From CAZAEL01 sp964484135 (GTDB lineage: Bacteria > Elusimicrobiota > Elusimicrobia > FEN-1173): a DNA stretch of 22,804 bases. The notes below the pieces were generated by a model that worked only from the letters and a program-made list of their open reading frames with translations, had not been told where the DNA came from and ran no database searches. Numbering within the stretch: position 1 is the first letter of the stretch; every line of letters begins with the position of its first letter. This document shows positions 7,072 through 14,456 of the stretch, one piece after another. A program made the position numbers and the translations under genes. The DNA lies in NCBI GenBank assembly GCA_964484135.1, contig CAZAEL010000037.1:1-22804 (forward strand), read 5' to 3'.

Positions 7072-8184
7072 ATGAAGTGGCGCCTGGCCGGGTTTGAGTT
7101 CCGCATCGGCCGAAGCGCCGACCCCTCCCCTTCGCCCCCGCCCGCGCCCGCCGACCCCACCGCTCCGGTCCCGCCCTGGGAATCCATCTTCCTGGGGCTG
7201 GACCAGGGACTCCTGGCCGTGGACCGCAAAAAACGCATCCTGTTCTGCAACCAGGGCACGGAGCCCCTGCTGAACCGTTCCTGGAAAGAGGCGGCGGGGC
7301 TGCCGCTGTGGGAAGCCCTGCGGCACAGGGACGTCCTGGACCTGGTGGACCAAGTCCTCCGCGACGGCCGCGAGCAGTCGCGTGAAATCCCCCTGCCCGG
7401 CCCGGCGGAGGCCGTCTGGCAGGTCCGCGGCCGCGCCCTCCTGAAGGACGGGCGCCCCGACGGAGCGGTGCTGGCCTTCAACGACCTGTCCCGGGTCCGG
7501 CGGCTGGAAAACTTGCGGAAAGATTTCGTGGCCAACGTGTCCCACGAACTGCGGACGCCCCTCACCGCGCTGCGGGCCGCGCTGGAAACCCTCCTGGAGG
7601 GCGCCCTGGACGACCGGGAGCACGCCCGCGAGTTCCTCCAAACCGCGCAGAACCAGGTGGACCGGCTGCAGCGCCTCATCGACGACCTCCTGGTCCTGTC
7701 GCGCCTGGAGAAACAAAAACCGTTGGCCGGGGTCCGGACCCCCCTGCGGGCCGCCGCGGAAAAGGTCCTGCGGTCCCTGGAGCCCATGGCCGTCAAAAGC
7801 CGCGTGGCCCTCAAAACCGACTGGCCGGCCGGAGACGCGGACGTCCCCCTCAGCGAAGACGAGCTGGCCCAGGTCCTCATGAACCTCTTGGACAACGCCA
7901 TCAAGTACAACCGTCCCGACGGGCAGGTCGTGCTGTCCGCCCGGCGCGAGGGCGGCGGCCTGGTCCTGTCCGTCAAGGACACGGGCATGGGCATCCCGGC
8001 CCGGGACCTGCCCCGGATCTTCGAACGCTTCTACCGGGTGGACAAGGGCCGCTCCCGGGACCTGGGAGGCACGGGCCTGGGGCTCTCCATCGTGAAGAAC
8101 ATCGTGGAAAGCCGCGGCGGCACCGTGCGCGCGGAAAGCGCGCCCGGCCGGGGCTCCGAATTTTCCGTCGCCTTCCCCGCCTGA
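7072..8184 (+). CDS. phoR: PhoR-like sensor histidine kinase, apparently soluble
   Basis: The protein has 370 residues. A Pro-rich segment (about 18-35) is followed by a PAS-like domain (about 38-140). The dimerisation/phosphoacceptor domain has His158 in the H-box VSHELRTPL. The HATPase_c domain carries the N-box LLDNAIKYN (Asn275), G1 DTGMGIP (Asp303), the F-box region ERFYRVDKGRSRD and G2 GGTGLGLSIVK. The catalytic half is a textbook PhoR. However, no hydrophobic segment long enough to span the membrane is present, whereas most PhoR proteins have one or two at the N-terminus. The start is ATG 7072, since the frame upstream is closed by stops within the repeat. Phosphate state is probably sensed through the Pst/PhoU proteins encoded next door. 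Confidence 0.85.
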   Translation: MKWRLAGFEFRIGRSADPSPSPPPAPADPTAPVPPWESIFLGLDQGLLAVDRKKRILFCNQGTEPLLNRSWKEAAGLPLWEALRHRDVLDLVDQVLRDGREQSREIPLPGPAEAVWQVRGRALLKDGRPDGAVLAFNDLSRVRRLENLRKDFVANVSHELRTPLTALRAALETLLEGALDDREHAREFLQTAQNQVDRLQRLIDDLLVLSRLEKQKPLAGVRTPLRAAAEKVLRSLEPMAVKSRVALKTDWPAGDADVPLSEDELAQVLMNLLDNAIKYNRPDGQVVLSARREGGGLVLSVKDTGMGIPARDLPRIFERFYRVDKGRSRDLGGTGLGLSIVKNIVESRGGTVRAESAPGRGSEFSVAFPA

Positions 8185-8189
8185 CCCCC

Positions 8190-8228
8190 CGTCAAAAACA
8201 CTTTACCCAAACGTCACGCAAACGTCAC
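8190..8228 (+). promoter_or_regulatory. Pho box: four phased 11-bp direct repeats before pstS
   Basis: CGTCAC occurs at 8212-8217 and 8223-8228, exactly 11 bases apart. The same phase is kept upstream by CGTCAA at 8190-8195 and the weaker CTTTAC at 8201-8206. PhoB sites are 7-bp direct repeats (CTGTCAT type) on an 11-bp period, so this is a good PhoB operator. A weak -10 (GATACC, 8237-8242) lies about 8 bases after the last repeat, which matches the geometry of Pho-dependent promoters and would put the transcript start very close to the pstS start codon. Confidence 0.72.
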
Positions 8229-8245
8229 ACGGGAAAGATACCGTT

Positions 8246-9085
8246 GTGTCCGTGAAGATCCGCAAACTCTCTTTTCTGCTGGCCCCCCTGTTGAACGCCG
8301 CCCTCCCCTTGCAGGGGGCGCAAACCATCACCATCAAGGGCTCCGACACCATGGTCATCCTGAACCAGCGGTGGGCCGAGGCCTATATGGCCCGGAACCC
8401 GGGCCTGGTGGTGCAGGTCACGGGCGGCGGCTCCGGCACCGGGATCACGGCCCTCATCACGGGCTCGACGGACATCTGCGCCGCCAGCCGGTCCATGAAA
8501 GCCGAGGAGATCGAAGCCCACCGTCAGCGACAAGGCGAGGCCCCGGTGGAGATCCCCGTGGCGCGGGACGGGGTCACCATCTACCTGAACGAGGCGAACC
8601 CCGTTGAGCGCCTGACCATGGCCCAGATCAAGAGCATCTATCTGGGCCTCATCACCCGGTGGAGCGAAGTGGGCGGACCGGACAAACGCATCATCCTTTA
8701 TTCCCGAGAGAACAACTCCGGCACCTACATGTTCTTCCTGGAGTACGTGCTGAAAGACGAGGACTTCTCCCCCTTCGCCATGAGCCTGCCCGGCACCGCC
8801 GCCGTGGCCAACGCGGTGGCGCGGGACCCCCACAGCATCGGATACGGCGGCTCCGCGTACGCCAAGGGGATCAAGTTCTGCGCCGTGAGCAAGGACGAAA
8901 CGTCGCCCGCCGTCCTCCCCAACGAGGACAACATCCTGTCCGGGCGATACCCGGTCAGCCGGGAGCTTTTCTTCTACACCCGCGGGACGCCGCGGGGAGA
9001 AGTCAAGAAGTTCACGGACTGGGTCCTGGGACCGGAAGGCCAGGAGATCGTGAACAAAGTGGGCTATTTCCCCATGCGGCGCTGA
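8246..9085 (+). CDS. pstS: Phosphate-binding protein PstS of the Pst ABC transporter
   Basis: The 279-residue secreted substrate-binding protein has a short basic start (VKIRK) and a hydrophobic core ending around ALPLQGA, which reads as a signal peptide cleaved before QTITIKGSDTM. The phosphate-binding segments of the family follow: GGGSGTGITALITGSTDICAAS (split here by a loop) and SRENNSGTYMFFLEYVL. It captures phosphate for PstCA. No lipobox Cys is present, so it is probably a soluble periplasmic protein. GTG 8246 (behind GGGAAAG at 8231-8237) and GTG 8252 are both possible starts; the second would give a leaderless message if the weak -10 at 8237 is used. It is the first gene of the pstSCAB1B2-phoU operon. 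Confidence 0.92.
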   Translation: MSVKIRKLSFLLAPLLNAALPLQGAQTITIKGSDTMVILNQRWAEAYMARNPGLVVQVTGGGSGTGITALITGSTDICAASRSMKAEEIEAHRQRQGEAPVEIPVARDGVTIYLNEANPVERLTMAQIKSIYLGLITRWSEVGGPDKRIILYSRENNSGTYMFFLEYVLKDEDFSPFAMSLPGTAAVANAVARDPHSIGYGGSAYAKGIKFCAVSKDETSPAVLPNEDNILSGRYPVSRELFFYTRGTPRGEVKKFTDWVLGPEGQEIVNKVGYFPMRR

Positions 9086-9089
9086 TCCC

Positions 9090-10025
9090 ATGCACAAGAC
9101 CCTGGGCGAAAAATTGATCGAGGCGGCCATCCACGCGAGCGCGGCGGTGGCCATCGTGGGGCTCGTGCTCATCTTCCTTTTCATCGGCCGCGAGGCCCTG
9201 CCGGTCCTCACGGACCCCCACGCGCGGAAAGAGGCGTCGCTTTCCAAGCTGTTCCTGCCCCAGGCCCCCAAGCCCGGCGCGCCCAAACAGTTCCGCTGGC
9301 AGCCCATCTCCAAGGTCCCCAAGTATTCCCTGCTGCCCCTCTTCGTCGGGACCGTCAAGGTCACCCTGGTCTCGCTTCTCTTCGCCATTCCGCTGGCCCT
9401 GGGCGCGGCGGTGTTCACGTCCGAGTTTTCGCCGCCCTGGCTCCGGGAAATCGTCAAGCCGGTCATTGAACTCCTGGCCGGCATCCCGTCCGTGGTGCTG
9501 GGGTTCTTCGCCCTCATGGTGATGGCCACCTACGTGCAGGATTTTCTGAGGCTGGATTTTCGCCTGAACACCATCACCACCGGCCTCGCTTTGGGATTGG
9601 CCGTGATCCCGGTGGTGTACACCGTGGCCGAGGACGCCCTTTCCTCCGTGCCGCAAAGCTACCGGGAAGGCTCCTTCGCCCTGGGGGCCACGGCGTGGCA
9701 GACGGCCTGGCGCGTGGTCCTGCCCGCGGCCTTCCCCGGCATCTTCGCCGCCTGCGTCCTGGGCCTGGGCCGCGCCATCGGAGAGACCATGATCGTGCTC
9801 ATGGCCTCCGGCAACGCCGCCGTGCTTTCCTGGAACCCCGCCCACCCCTTCCGCAGCCTGTCCGCCACCATCGCCGCGGAGATGGGCGAGGTGATGCGGG
9901 GCGGCGCCCACTACCACGTGCTCTTTTTCACGGGCGTCCTGCTTTTCATATTCACGTTCCTCATCAACCTCACGGGGCAGGCGTTCGTGAAACGCTTCCG
10001 TGAAAAACTCTCGGGGACCAAATGA
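9090..10025 (+). CDS. pstC: Phosphate ABC transporter permease PstC
   Basis: This 311-residue inner-membrane protein has about six hydrophobic segments, the first around 15-33 (AAVAIVGLVLIFLFIG). The cytoplasmic EAA loop that docks the ATPase is visible around 180-212 (EDALSSVPQSYREGSFALGA then WRVVLP). A hydrophilic stretch of about 40 residues after the first helix is the periplasmic loop typical of PstC. It pairs with PstA to form the channel. ATG 9090 lies 4 bases after the pstS stop, and the gene overlaps pstA by ATGA, so the subunits are translationally coupled. The order pstS-pstC-pstA supports the name over PstA. Confidence 0.92.
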   Translation: MHKTLGEKLIEAAIHASAAVAIVGLVLIFLFIGREALPVLTDPHARKEASLSKLFLPQAPKPGAPKQFRWQPISKVPKYSLLPLFVGTVKVTLVSLLFAIPLALGAAVFTSEFSPPWLREIVKPVIELLAGIPSVVLGFFALMVMATYVQDFLRLDFRLNTITTGLALGLAVIPVVYTVAEDALSSVPQSYREGSFALGATAWQTAWRVVLPAAFPGIFAACVLGLGRAIGETMIVLMASGNAAVLSWNPAHPFRSLSATIAAEMGEVMRGGAHYHVLFFTGVLLFIFTFLINLTGQAFVKRFREKLSGTK

Positions 10026-10933
10026 ACCGCCGCTGGATCAACCTGATCAGCCTGGGCTTCACCGCGCTCACCGCGCTGGCCTGTTTTTCCATCGTCCTCA
10101 TGGTGGTCCTGATCCTGGGGAACATCGCCCTCAAGGGCCTCGAACGTTTTTCCTGGGAGTTCCTGACCACCGCCCCCAGCGCGGGCATGACCGAGGGCGG
10201 GATCTTCCCCGCCCTCTTCGGCACCCTCTTCCTGGTGGTGCTCATGACCGTGGCGGTGGTGCCTTTGGGCGTGGCCACGGCCATCTATCTGCAGGAGTAC
10301 GCGCCTTCCGGCTCCCGCTGGGTGTCCCTGGTCCGCATGGCCATCCAGAACCTGGCCGGCGTGCCGGCCATCGTGTTCGGGCTCTTCGGGCTGGGCTTCT
10401 TCGTCGAGTTCATGGGCAAGGGCATCGACCGGTTCTTTTTCGGCGGCGAGCTGTACCTGGGCCAGCCGGCCATCCTCTGGGCGGCGCTCACCCTGGCGCT
10501 CCTGACCCTCCCCACCGTCGTGGTGTCCACGGAGGAGGCCCTGCGCGTGGTCCCGCGGGCCCACCGGGAAGTGGCCTATTCCCTGGGCGCCACCCGGTGG
10601 CAGATGGTGCGGCGGGTGCTCCTGCCCCAATCGGTGAGCGGCATCCTGACGGGCACCATCCTGGCGGTCTCCCGCGGCGCGGGGGAGGTGGCCCCCATCC
10701 TCTTCACCGGCGCGGCCTATTACCTGCCCTACCTGCCGACCCGGCTCAACCATCAGTTCATGGTGCTGAACTACCACGTGTACGTCATGGCCACCCAATC
10801 TCCGGACATCGACGCCACCCTGCCCCTGCTCTATTCCACGGTCCTCGTCCTGCTGATGTTGACCTTCACCCTCAACTTCGCGGCCATCGTCCTGCGCTCG
10901 AAGATCCGGCGCCGCCTGACGGGGGGCAAATGA
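10022..10933 (+). CDS. pstA: Phosphate ABC transporter permease PstA
   Basis: The 303-residue membrane protein has about six transmembrane segments, the first around 9-33. The EAA loop reads EEALRVVPRAHREVAYSLGA followed by RRVLLPQSVSGIL. The motif SRGAGEVAPILFTG is characteristic of PstA. It forms the phosphate channel with PstC and contacts the PstB ATPases through the EAA loop. It overlaps pstC by 4 bases upstream and pstB1 by 4 bases downstream. Nothing in its EAA loop is visibly unusual, so any asymmetry in ATPase docking (see the PstB entries) would come from PstC and PstA being different proteins. Confidence 0.92.
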   Translation: MNRRWINLISLGFTALTALACFSIVLMVVLILGNIALKGLERFSWEFLTTAPSAGMTEGGIFPALFGTLFLVVLMTVAVVPLGVATAIYLQEYAPSGSRWVSLVRMAIQNLAGVPAIVFGLFGLGFFVEFMGKGIDRFFFGGELYLGQPAILWAALTLALLTLPTVVVSTEEALRVVPRAHREVAYSLGATRWQMVRRVLLPQSVSGILTGTILAVSRGAGEVAPILFTGAAYYLPYLPTRLNHQFMVLNYHVYVMATQSPDIDATLPLLYSTVLVLLMLTFTLNFAAIVLRSKIRRRLTGGK

Positions 10934-11700
10934 CCGCGGACACCGCCGTGCGGGAGAAGATGCGCGTGGAGGACCTGCGGGTGGAGGGCCCCGGCGGCCC
11001 GATCCTGAAGGGGCTGACGCTTTCTCTCCTGGAGAACGAGATCCTGGCGGTCATCGGGCCGGCCGGCAGCGGGAAAACGACCTTCCTCCGGTGCCTCAAC
11101 CGCCTGGTGGACCTGGATGAGGGCCTGAAAGCGCGGGGCCGCGTGCTCCTGGACGGCTCCGACGTCTTGGATCCGCTCCAGGACCTGGCCTCCCTGCGGC
11201 GCAGGATCGGCGTGGTGTTCGCGGTCCCGACCCCGCTCCCCATGTCCATCCGGGACAACCTGTGCCTGGGCCTGCGGTTCCAGAAGAGCCTTCCCCCCGA
11301 CGTGGACGAACGGATCGAGAAGAGCCTGCGGGCGGCCTTCCTCTGGGACGAGGTCAAAGACCGGCTGAACGAATCGGGACAAAAGCTCTCGGGCGGCCAG
11401 CAGCAGCGCCTGTGCCTGGCGCGCAGCCTCATGGCGCGGCCCGAAGCGCTGCTCCTGGACGAACCCTGCTCGGGCCTGGACCCCATTTCCACGGCCAAGA
11501 TCGAGGAGGCCCTCCAGGGCCTCAAAAAGGACATGTCCATCGTGCTCGTCACCAACAACGTCAAGCAGGCCTCCCGCACCTCGGACCGCACCGCCTTCCT
11601 CCTGATGGGCGAGCTGGTGGAGGCGGGAGAGACCGCCCAAATCTTCACCAATCCCCGGGATCCCCGGACAGCGGACTATGTCTCCGGACGCTTTGGCTGA
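10930..11700 (+). CDS. pstB1: PstB-type ATPase 1, with intact signature but lost Q-loop Gln and switch His
   Basis: This 256-residue ABC ATPase is of the phosphate importer type. Walker A is intact (GPAGSGKT, 43-50). The signature LSGGQ is at 153-157 and Walker B has D177-E178. Two catalytic positions are changed. The Q-loop reads VVFAVPTPLPMS, with Ala98 where PstB has Gln. The switch region reads VTNN, with Asn209 where PstB has His. It should bind ATP and offer a good signature motif to its partner but hydrolyse poorly itself. ATG 10930 overlaps the pstA stop, and the frame upstream is only a shadow of pstA. The C-terminus (ending SGRFG) matches PstB2, so the pair is a diverged tandem duplication. 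Confidence 0.9.
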   Translation: MTADTAVREKMRVEDLRVEGPGGPILKGLTLSLLENEILAVIGPAGSGKTTFLRCLNRLVDLDEGLKARGRVLLDGSDVLDPLQDLASLRRRIGVVFAVPTPLPMSIRDNLCLGLRFQKSLPPDVDERIEKSLRAAFLWDEVKDRLNESGQKLSGGQQQRLCLARSLMARPEALLLDEPCSGLDPISTAKIEEALQGLKKDMSIVLVTNNVKQASRTSDRTAFLLMGELVEAGETAQIFTNPRDPRTADYVSGRFG

Positions 11701-12502
11701 CCTTCCGCCGACACCGGCCGCCGCGGCGCGGGACGCGACGCCCGCGGCCCCGCCCAAGATGGAGGTCCACGGCCTGAACCTCCATTATGGGGCGTTCCAC
11801 GCCCTCAAGGACGTGGAGGTGTCCATCCCGCCGCGCGCCATCACCGCCTTCATCGGCCCCTCGGGCTGCGGCAAATCCACCGTGCTGCGGACCCTGAACC
11901 GCATGAACGACCTGATCCGCGGCGTGCGCATCACGGGCCGGGTCCTGCTCGAGGGCGAGGACATCTACGCCCCGGGGACGGACCTCATCGCGCTCCGGAA
12001 GAAGGTGGGCATGGTGTTCCAGCGGCCCAACCCTTTCCCCATCTCCGTGTTCGAGAACGTGGCGTACGGGCCCCGCATCCACGGGCTGAGGGACAAAAAA
12101 AGGCTGTCGGAAAAGGTGGAGCAAAGCCTCAGGGCCACGAACCTCTGGGACGACCTCAAGGACAGGCTCTCGGCCCCGGCCCTGGGCCTCTCCCCGGAGC
12201 AGCAGCAGCGGCTCTGCATCTCGCGCCTCCTGGCCGTGGAGCCGGAGGTGCTCCTGATGGACGAGCCCTGCTCGGCCCTGGACCCCATCGCCACGGCGCG
12301 GATCGAGGAGATGCTGGTCCGGCTCAAAAAAGAGTACGCCATCGTGATCGTCACCCACAACATGCAGCAGGCCGCGCGGGTCTCCGACCTGACCGCTTTC
12401 TTTTTATTGGGGGAACTGGTAGAGTTTGGGGAAACCACGCAGATCTTCACGGCTCCCCGGCAGTCCCAGACGGAACAATACATCACAGGAAGGTTCGGAT
12501 AA
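11678..12502 (+). CDS. pstB2: PstB-type ATPase 2, with intact catalytic residues but a degenerate signature
   Basis: This 274-residue phosphate ABC ATPase has Walker A GPSGCGKST (60-68), Q-loop Gln115 (MVFQRPNPFP), Walker B D195-E196 and switch His227 (VTHNMQQAAR), all as in normal PstB. The signature, however, is LSPEQ (171-175) instead of LSGGQ, replacing both glycines that contact ATP across the dimer. It therefore looks catalytically equipped but dependent on the LSGGQ of PstB1. The start at ATG 11678 gives an Ala/Pro-rich leader and a 23-base overlap with pstB1. The alternative ATG 11759 (Met28) removes the leader, starts at the usual PstB position and is also plausible. Walker A onwards is unaffected by this choice. 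Confidence 0.9.
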   Translation: MSPDALADLPPTPAAAARDATPAAPPKMEVHGLNLHYGAFHALKDVEVSIPPRAITAFIGPSGCGKSTVLRTLNRMNDLIRGVRITGRVLLEGEDIYAPGTDLIALRKKVGMVFQRPNPFPISVFENVAYGPRIHGLRDKKRLSEKVEQSLRATNLWDDLKDRLSAPALGLSPEQQQRLCISRLLAVEPEVLLMDEPCSALDPIATARIEEMLVRLKKEYAIVIVTHNMQQAARVSDLTAFFLLGELVEFGETTQIFTAPRQSQTEQYITGRFG

Positions 12503-12508
12503 ACGCCT

Positions 12509-13180
12509 ATGGAACGTCATTTCGATGAGGGATTGAAGCTGTTGAAGGAACGCCTGTTGCGGATGGGCGGCCTGGCGGAGGAGATGATCCAGAAAGCGGC
12601 CAAAGCCTTCGCGGAACGGAGCCCGGACCTGGCCCAGGAGGTCTTCCCCCTGGAAAAGGAGGTCAACCAGTTCCACGTGGAGGTGGACGACCTCTGCATC
12701 AAGCTCATCGCCCTGCACCAGCCCATGGCCGCGGACCTGCGCCTCATCACGGCGGCCATGAAGATCAACAGCGACCTGGAGCGCATCGCGGACCAGGCCG
12801 TCAACATCGCCCAGACCTGCTACTACCACCTTTTCAAGGAAACGCCGGTGACGGAGGTCAACATCATCCCCCGCATGGCGGCCATCTCGCAGAAGATGCT
12901 CAAGGACAGCCTGGACGCCTTCTCCCGCAAGGACATCGAGCTCGCCCGGTCCGTGCTGGCCCAGGACGAGGAGGAGGACCGGCTCAAGGCCCAGGCCCTG
13001 GGAGACCTGATCGAACTGATCCGCAAGGACCCCTCCCGCTCCAAGCAGTTCGTGGACCTGATCCTGATCTCCCGCAACATGGAACGGATCGGCGACCACG
13101 CCACGAACATCGCGGAGGACGTGATCTTCATGGTGGTCGGCAAGGACATCCGCCACCACCTGAGCCGGGAACAAAGTTAA
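12509..13180 (+). CDS. phoU: Phosphate signalling protein PhoU
   Basis: The 223-residue all-helical protein has the usual two PhoU repeats, each carrying its metal-binding/dimer motif: DLERIADQAVNIAQ near residue 90 and NMERIGDHATNIAEDV near residue 190. The N-terminus MERHFDEGLKLLKERLL is typical. PhoU links the Pst transporter to PhoR, damping PhoR signalling when phosphate is sufficient and limiting uptake. It is the last gene of the pst operon, 6 bases after pstB2, with AGGAAGG further upstream as a loosely spaced ribosome-binding site. With a membrane-less PhoR here, PhoU contact would be the natural route for the phosphate signal. Confidence 0.94.
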   Translation: MERHFDEGLKLLKERLLRMGGLAEEMIQKAAKAFAERSPDLAQEVFPLEKEVNQFHVEVDDLCIKLIALHQPMAADLRLITAAMKINSDLERIADQAVNIAQTCYYHLFKETPVTEVNIIPRMAAISQKMLKDSLDAFSRKDIELARSVLAQDEEEDRLKAQALGDLIELIRKDPSRSKQFVDLILISRNMERIGDHATNIAEDVIFMVVGKDIRHHLSREQS

Positions 13181-13213
13181 AACAAAAAACCGCCCCCTCT
13201 TAAGGCAGGCGGT
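13181..13213 (-). terminator. Intrinsic terminator for the mutY/M24 peptidase transcript
   Basis: On the minus strand ACCGCC (13213-13208) pairs with GGCGGT (13194-13189) and is followed directly by TTTTTTG and more T. The plus strand has no T-run after the hairpin, so it serves the minus-strand genes. It begins right after the phoU stop, where it could also stall convergent transcription. Confidence 0.78.
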
Positions 13214-13243
13214 CCGCCCCAAAGCCGTCTCTTTTCCCCACCG

Positions 13244-14440
13244 CTAGGCCAGGATCGGCACCACCCTTCGTTGCACCGGCTGCCCGGACACCAGGGCCTG
13301 CCGGCCGTCCACGAACACGTTGATCTCGCTCCTGGCCCCGAAATCCTTCAGATAAATCCCCGGCTCGATGGAAAACAGGGTGCGGGGCAGGAGCCGCCGC
13401 GTCTCCCTGGTCTCCAGGCCGTCCAGGTTGGCGCCGTTGCCGTGGTCCTCCAGGCCGATGGAATGTCCGGTCCGGTGGATGAAAAATTTTCCGTAGCCTT
13501 TCCGTTCTATATAACCACGGGCCGCCCGGTCCGCCTCCCACCCTCGGAGCGGCTTTCCCGCCGCAAAAGACCTTTGCACAAGCCCCAGGGCCCGGTCCCT
13601 GGCCTCCCGCACGATCTGAAAAACACGTTCAAACCTGGGCGGCACGCGCCTGCCCGCGAACCCGCACCAGGTGATGTCCGCGTACACCGCGTCCTTCCCC
13701 CGCGGCTTGGCCCAGATGTCCAGGAGCACCCAATCCCCCTTGGCGATGGGCCGGCTGCGCCGGGACGAGGGCACGTAATGGGGCTGGGAGCTGTTGTGGT
13801 TGACCGCCACGATGGGGTAGGAGTTGCTGACCAGGCCGCGGCGTCGGTACCCGGCCAGGATCTTCCGCTGAACGTCGTATTCCCCCAGGGCCCGGCCTTG
13901 CCGGAGTTTTTCGCGGATGAACCCGAAAGCCTCAAAAACGATGCGGCGCAAAATCACGGCGGTCCTTTCATGCTGGCGCCATTGGTCCTGGGTCAGGACA
14001 GCCTCGAACATCTGTATCAGGTCGCCTGAGGAGGCCACCCGGACCCCCAGGGAACGCACCAGCTCCACGGTGCCCGCGTCCACCCGGGACACGTACGGCA
14101 CCGCGTTCCGCGGCGAATACTGCATGGCCACGCGGCCGCAGCCCCGCAAAACCCCGGCCAACCCCCGCCGCAGTTCCCGCCAGGACAGATAACTTTGACG
14201 TTCCCCGGGCAGGAAGTCCAGGGCCGCGGGCTCGATGCGGTGCGTCAGTTTTCGGGGCTCTCCCCGGCGGGGGATGAAATAGAACCAGCGGCGGGTGAAA
14301 AGCCCGGCGGGATCAATGCCCAAAAGCTTCTCCGCGATGGGGTCGTTGCGCTGGAAGTAATAAAAAAGCCAGCCGTCCAACCGCTCCTCGGACAGGGCGG
14401 CCTGCACGTCTTTCAGGTCAAAGCCCGCGAAGGGCGTCAC
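13244..14440 (-). CDS. M24 family metallopeptidase (Xaa-Pro aminopeptidase-like)
   Basis: The 398-residue protein has a pita-bread fold C-terminal half with all five metal ligands of the family in order: D241 (VLLDIW), D255 (VYADIT), H326 (RTGHSIG), E359 (FSIEPG) and E372 (SEINVF). The N-terminal half (1-150) resembles the creatinase/prolidase N domain, and HNSSQPHY near 215-221 is the usual substrate-site stretch. Such enzymes remove N-terminal residues before proline or cleave X-Pro dipeptides with two metal ions; the exact specificity is not readable here. There is no signal peptide. It lies 16 bases downstream of mutY on the same strand and is closed by the terminator at 13181-13213, so the two probably share a transcript. 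Confidence 0.88.
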   Translation of the reverse strand: MTPFAGFDLKDVQAALSEERLDGWLFYYFQRNDPIAEKLLGIDPAGLFTRRWFYFIPRRGEPRKLTHRIEPAALDFLPGERQSYLSWRELRRGLAGVLRGCGRVAMQYSPRNAVPYVSRVDAGTVELVRSLGVRVASSGDLIQMFEAVLTQDQWRQHERTAVILRRIVFEAFGFIREKLRQGRALGEYDVQRKILAGYRRRGLVSNSYPIVAVNHNSSQPHYVPSSRRSRPIAKGDWVLLDIWAKPRGKDAVYADITWCGFAGRRVPPRFERVFQIVREARDRALGLVQRSFAAGKPLRGWEADRAARGYIERKGYGKFFIHRTGHSIGLEDHGNGANLDGLETRETRRLLPRTLFSIEPGIYLKDFGARSEINVFVDGRQALVSGQPVQRRVVPILA

Positions 14441-14456
14441 GGACGGCCCAGGGAGG

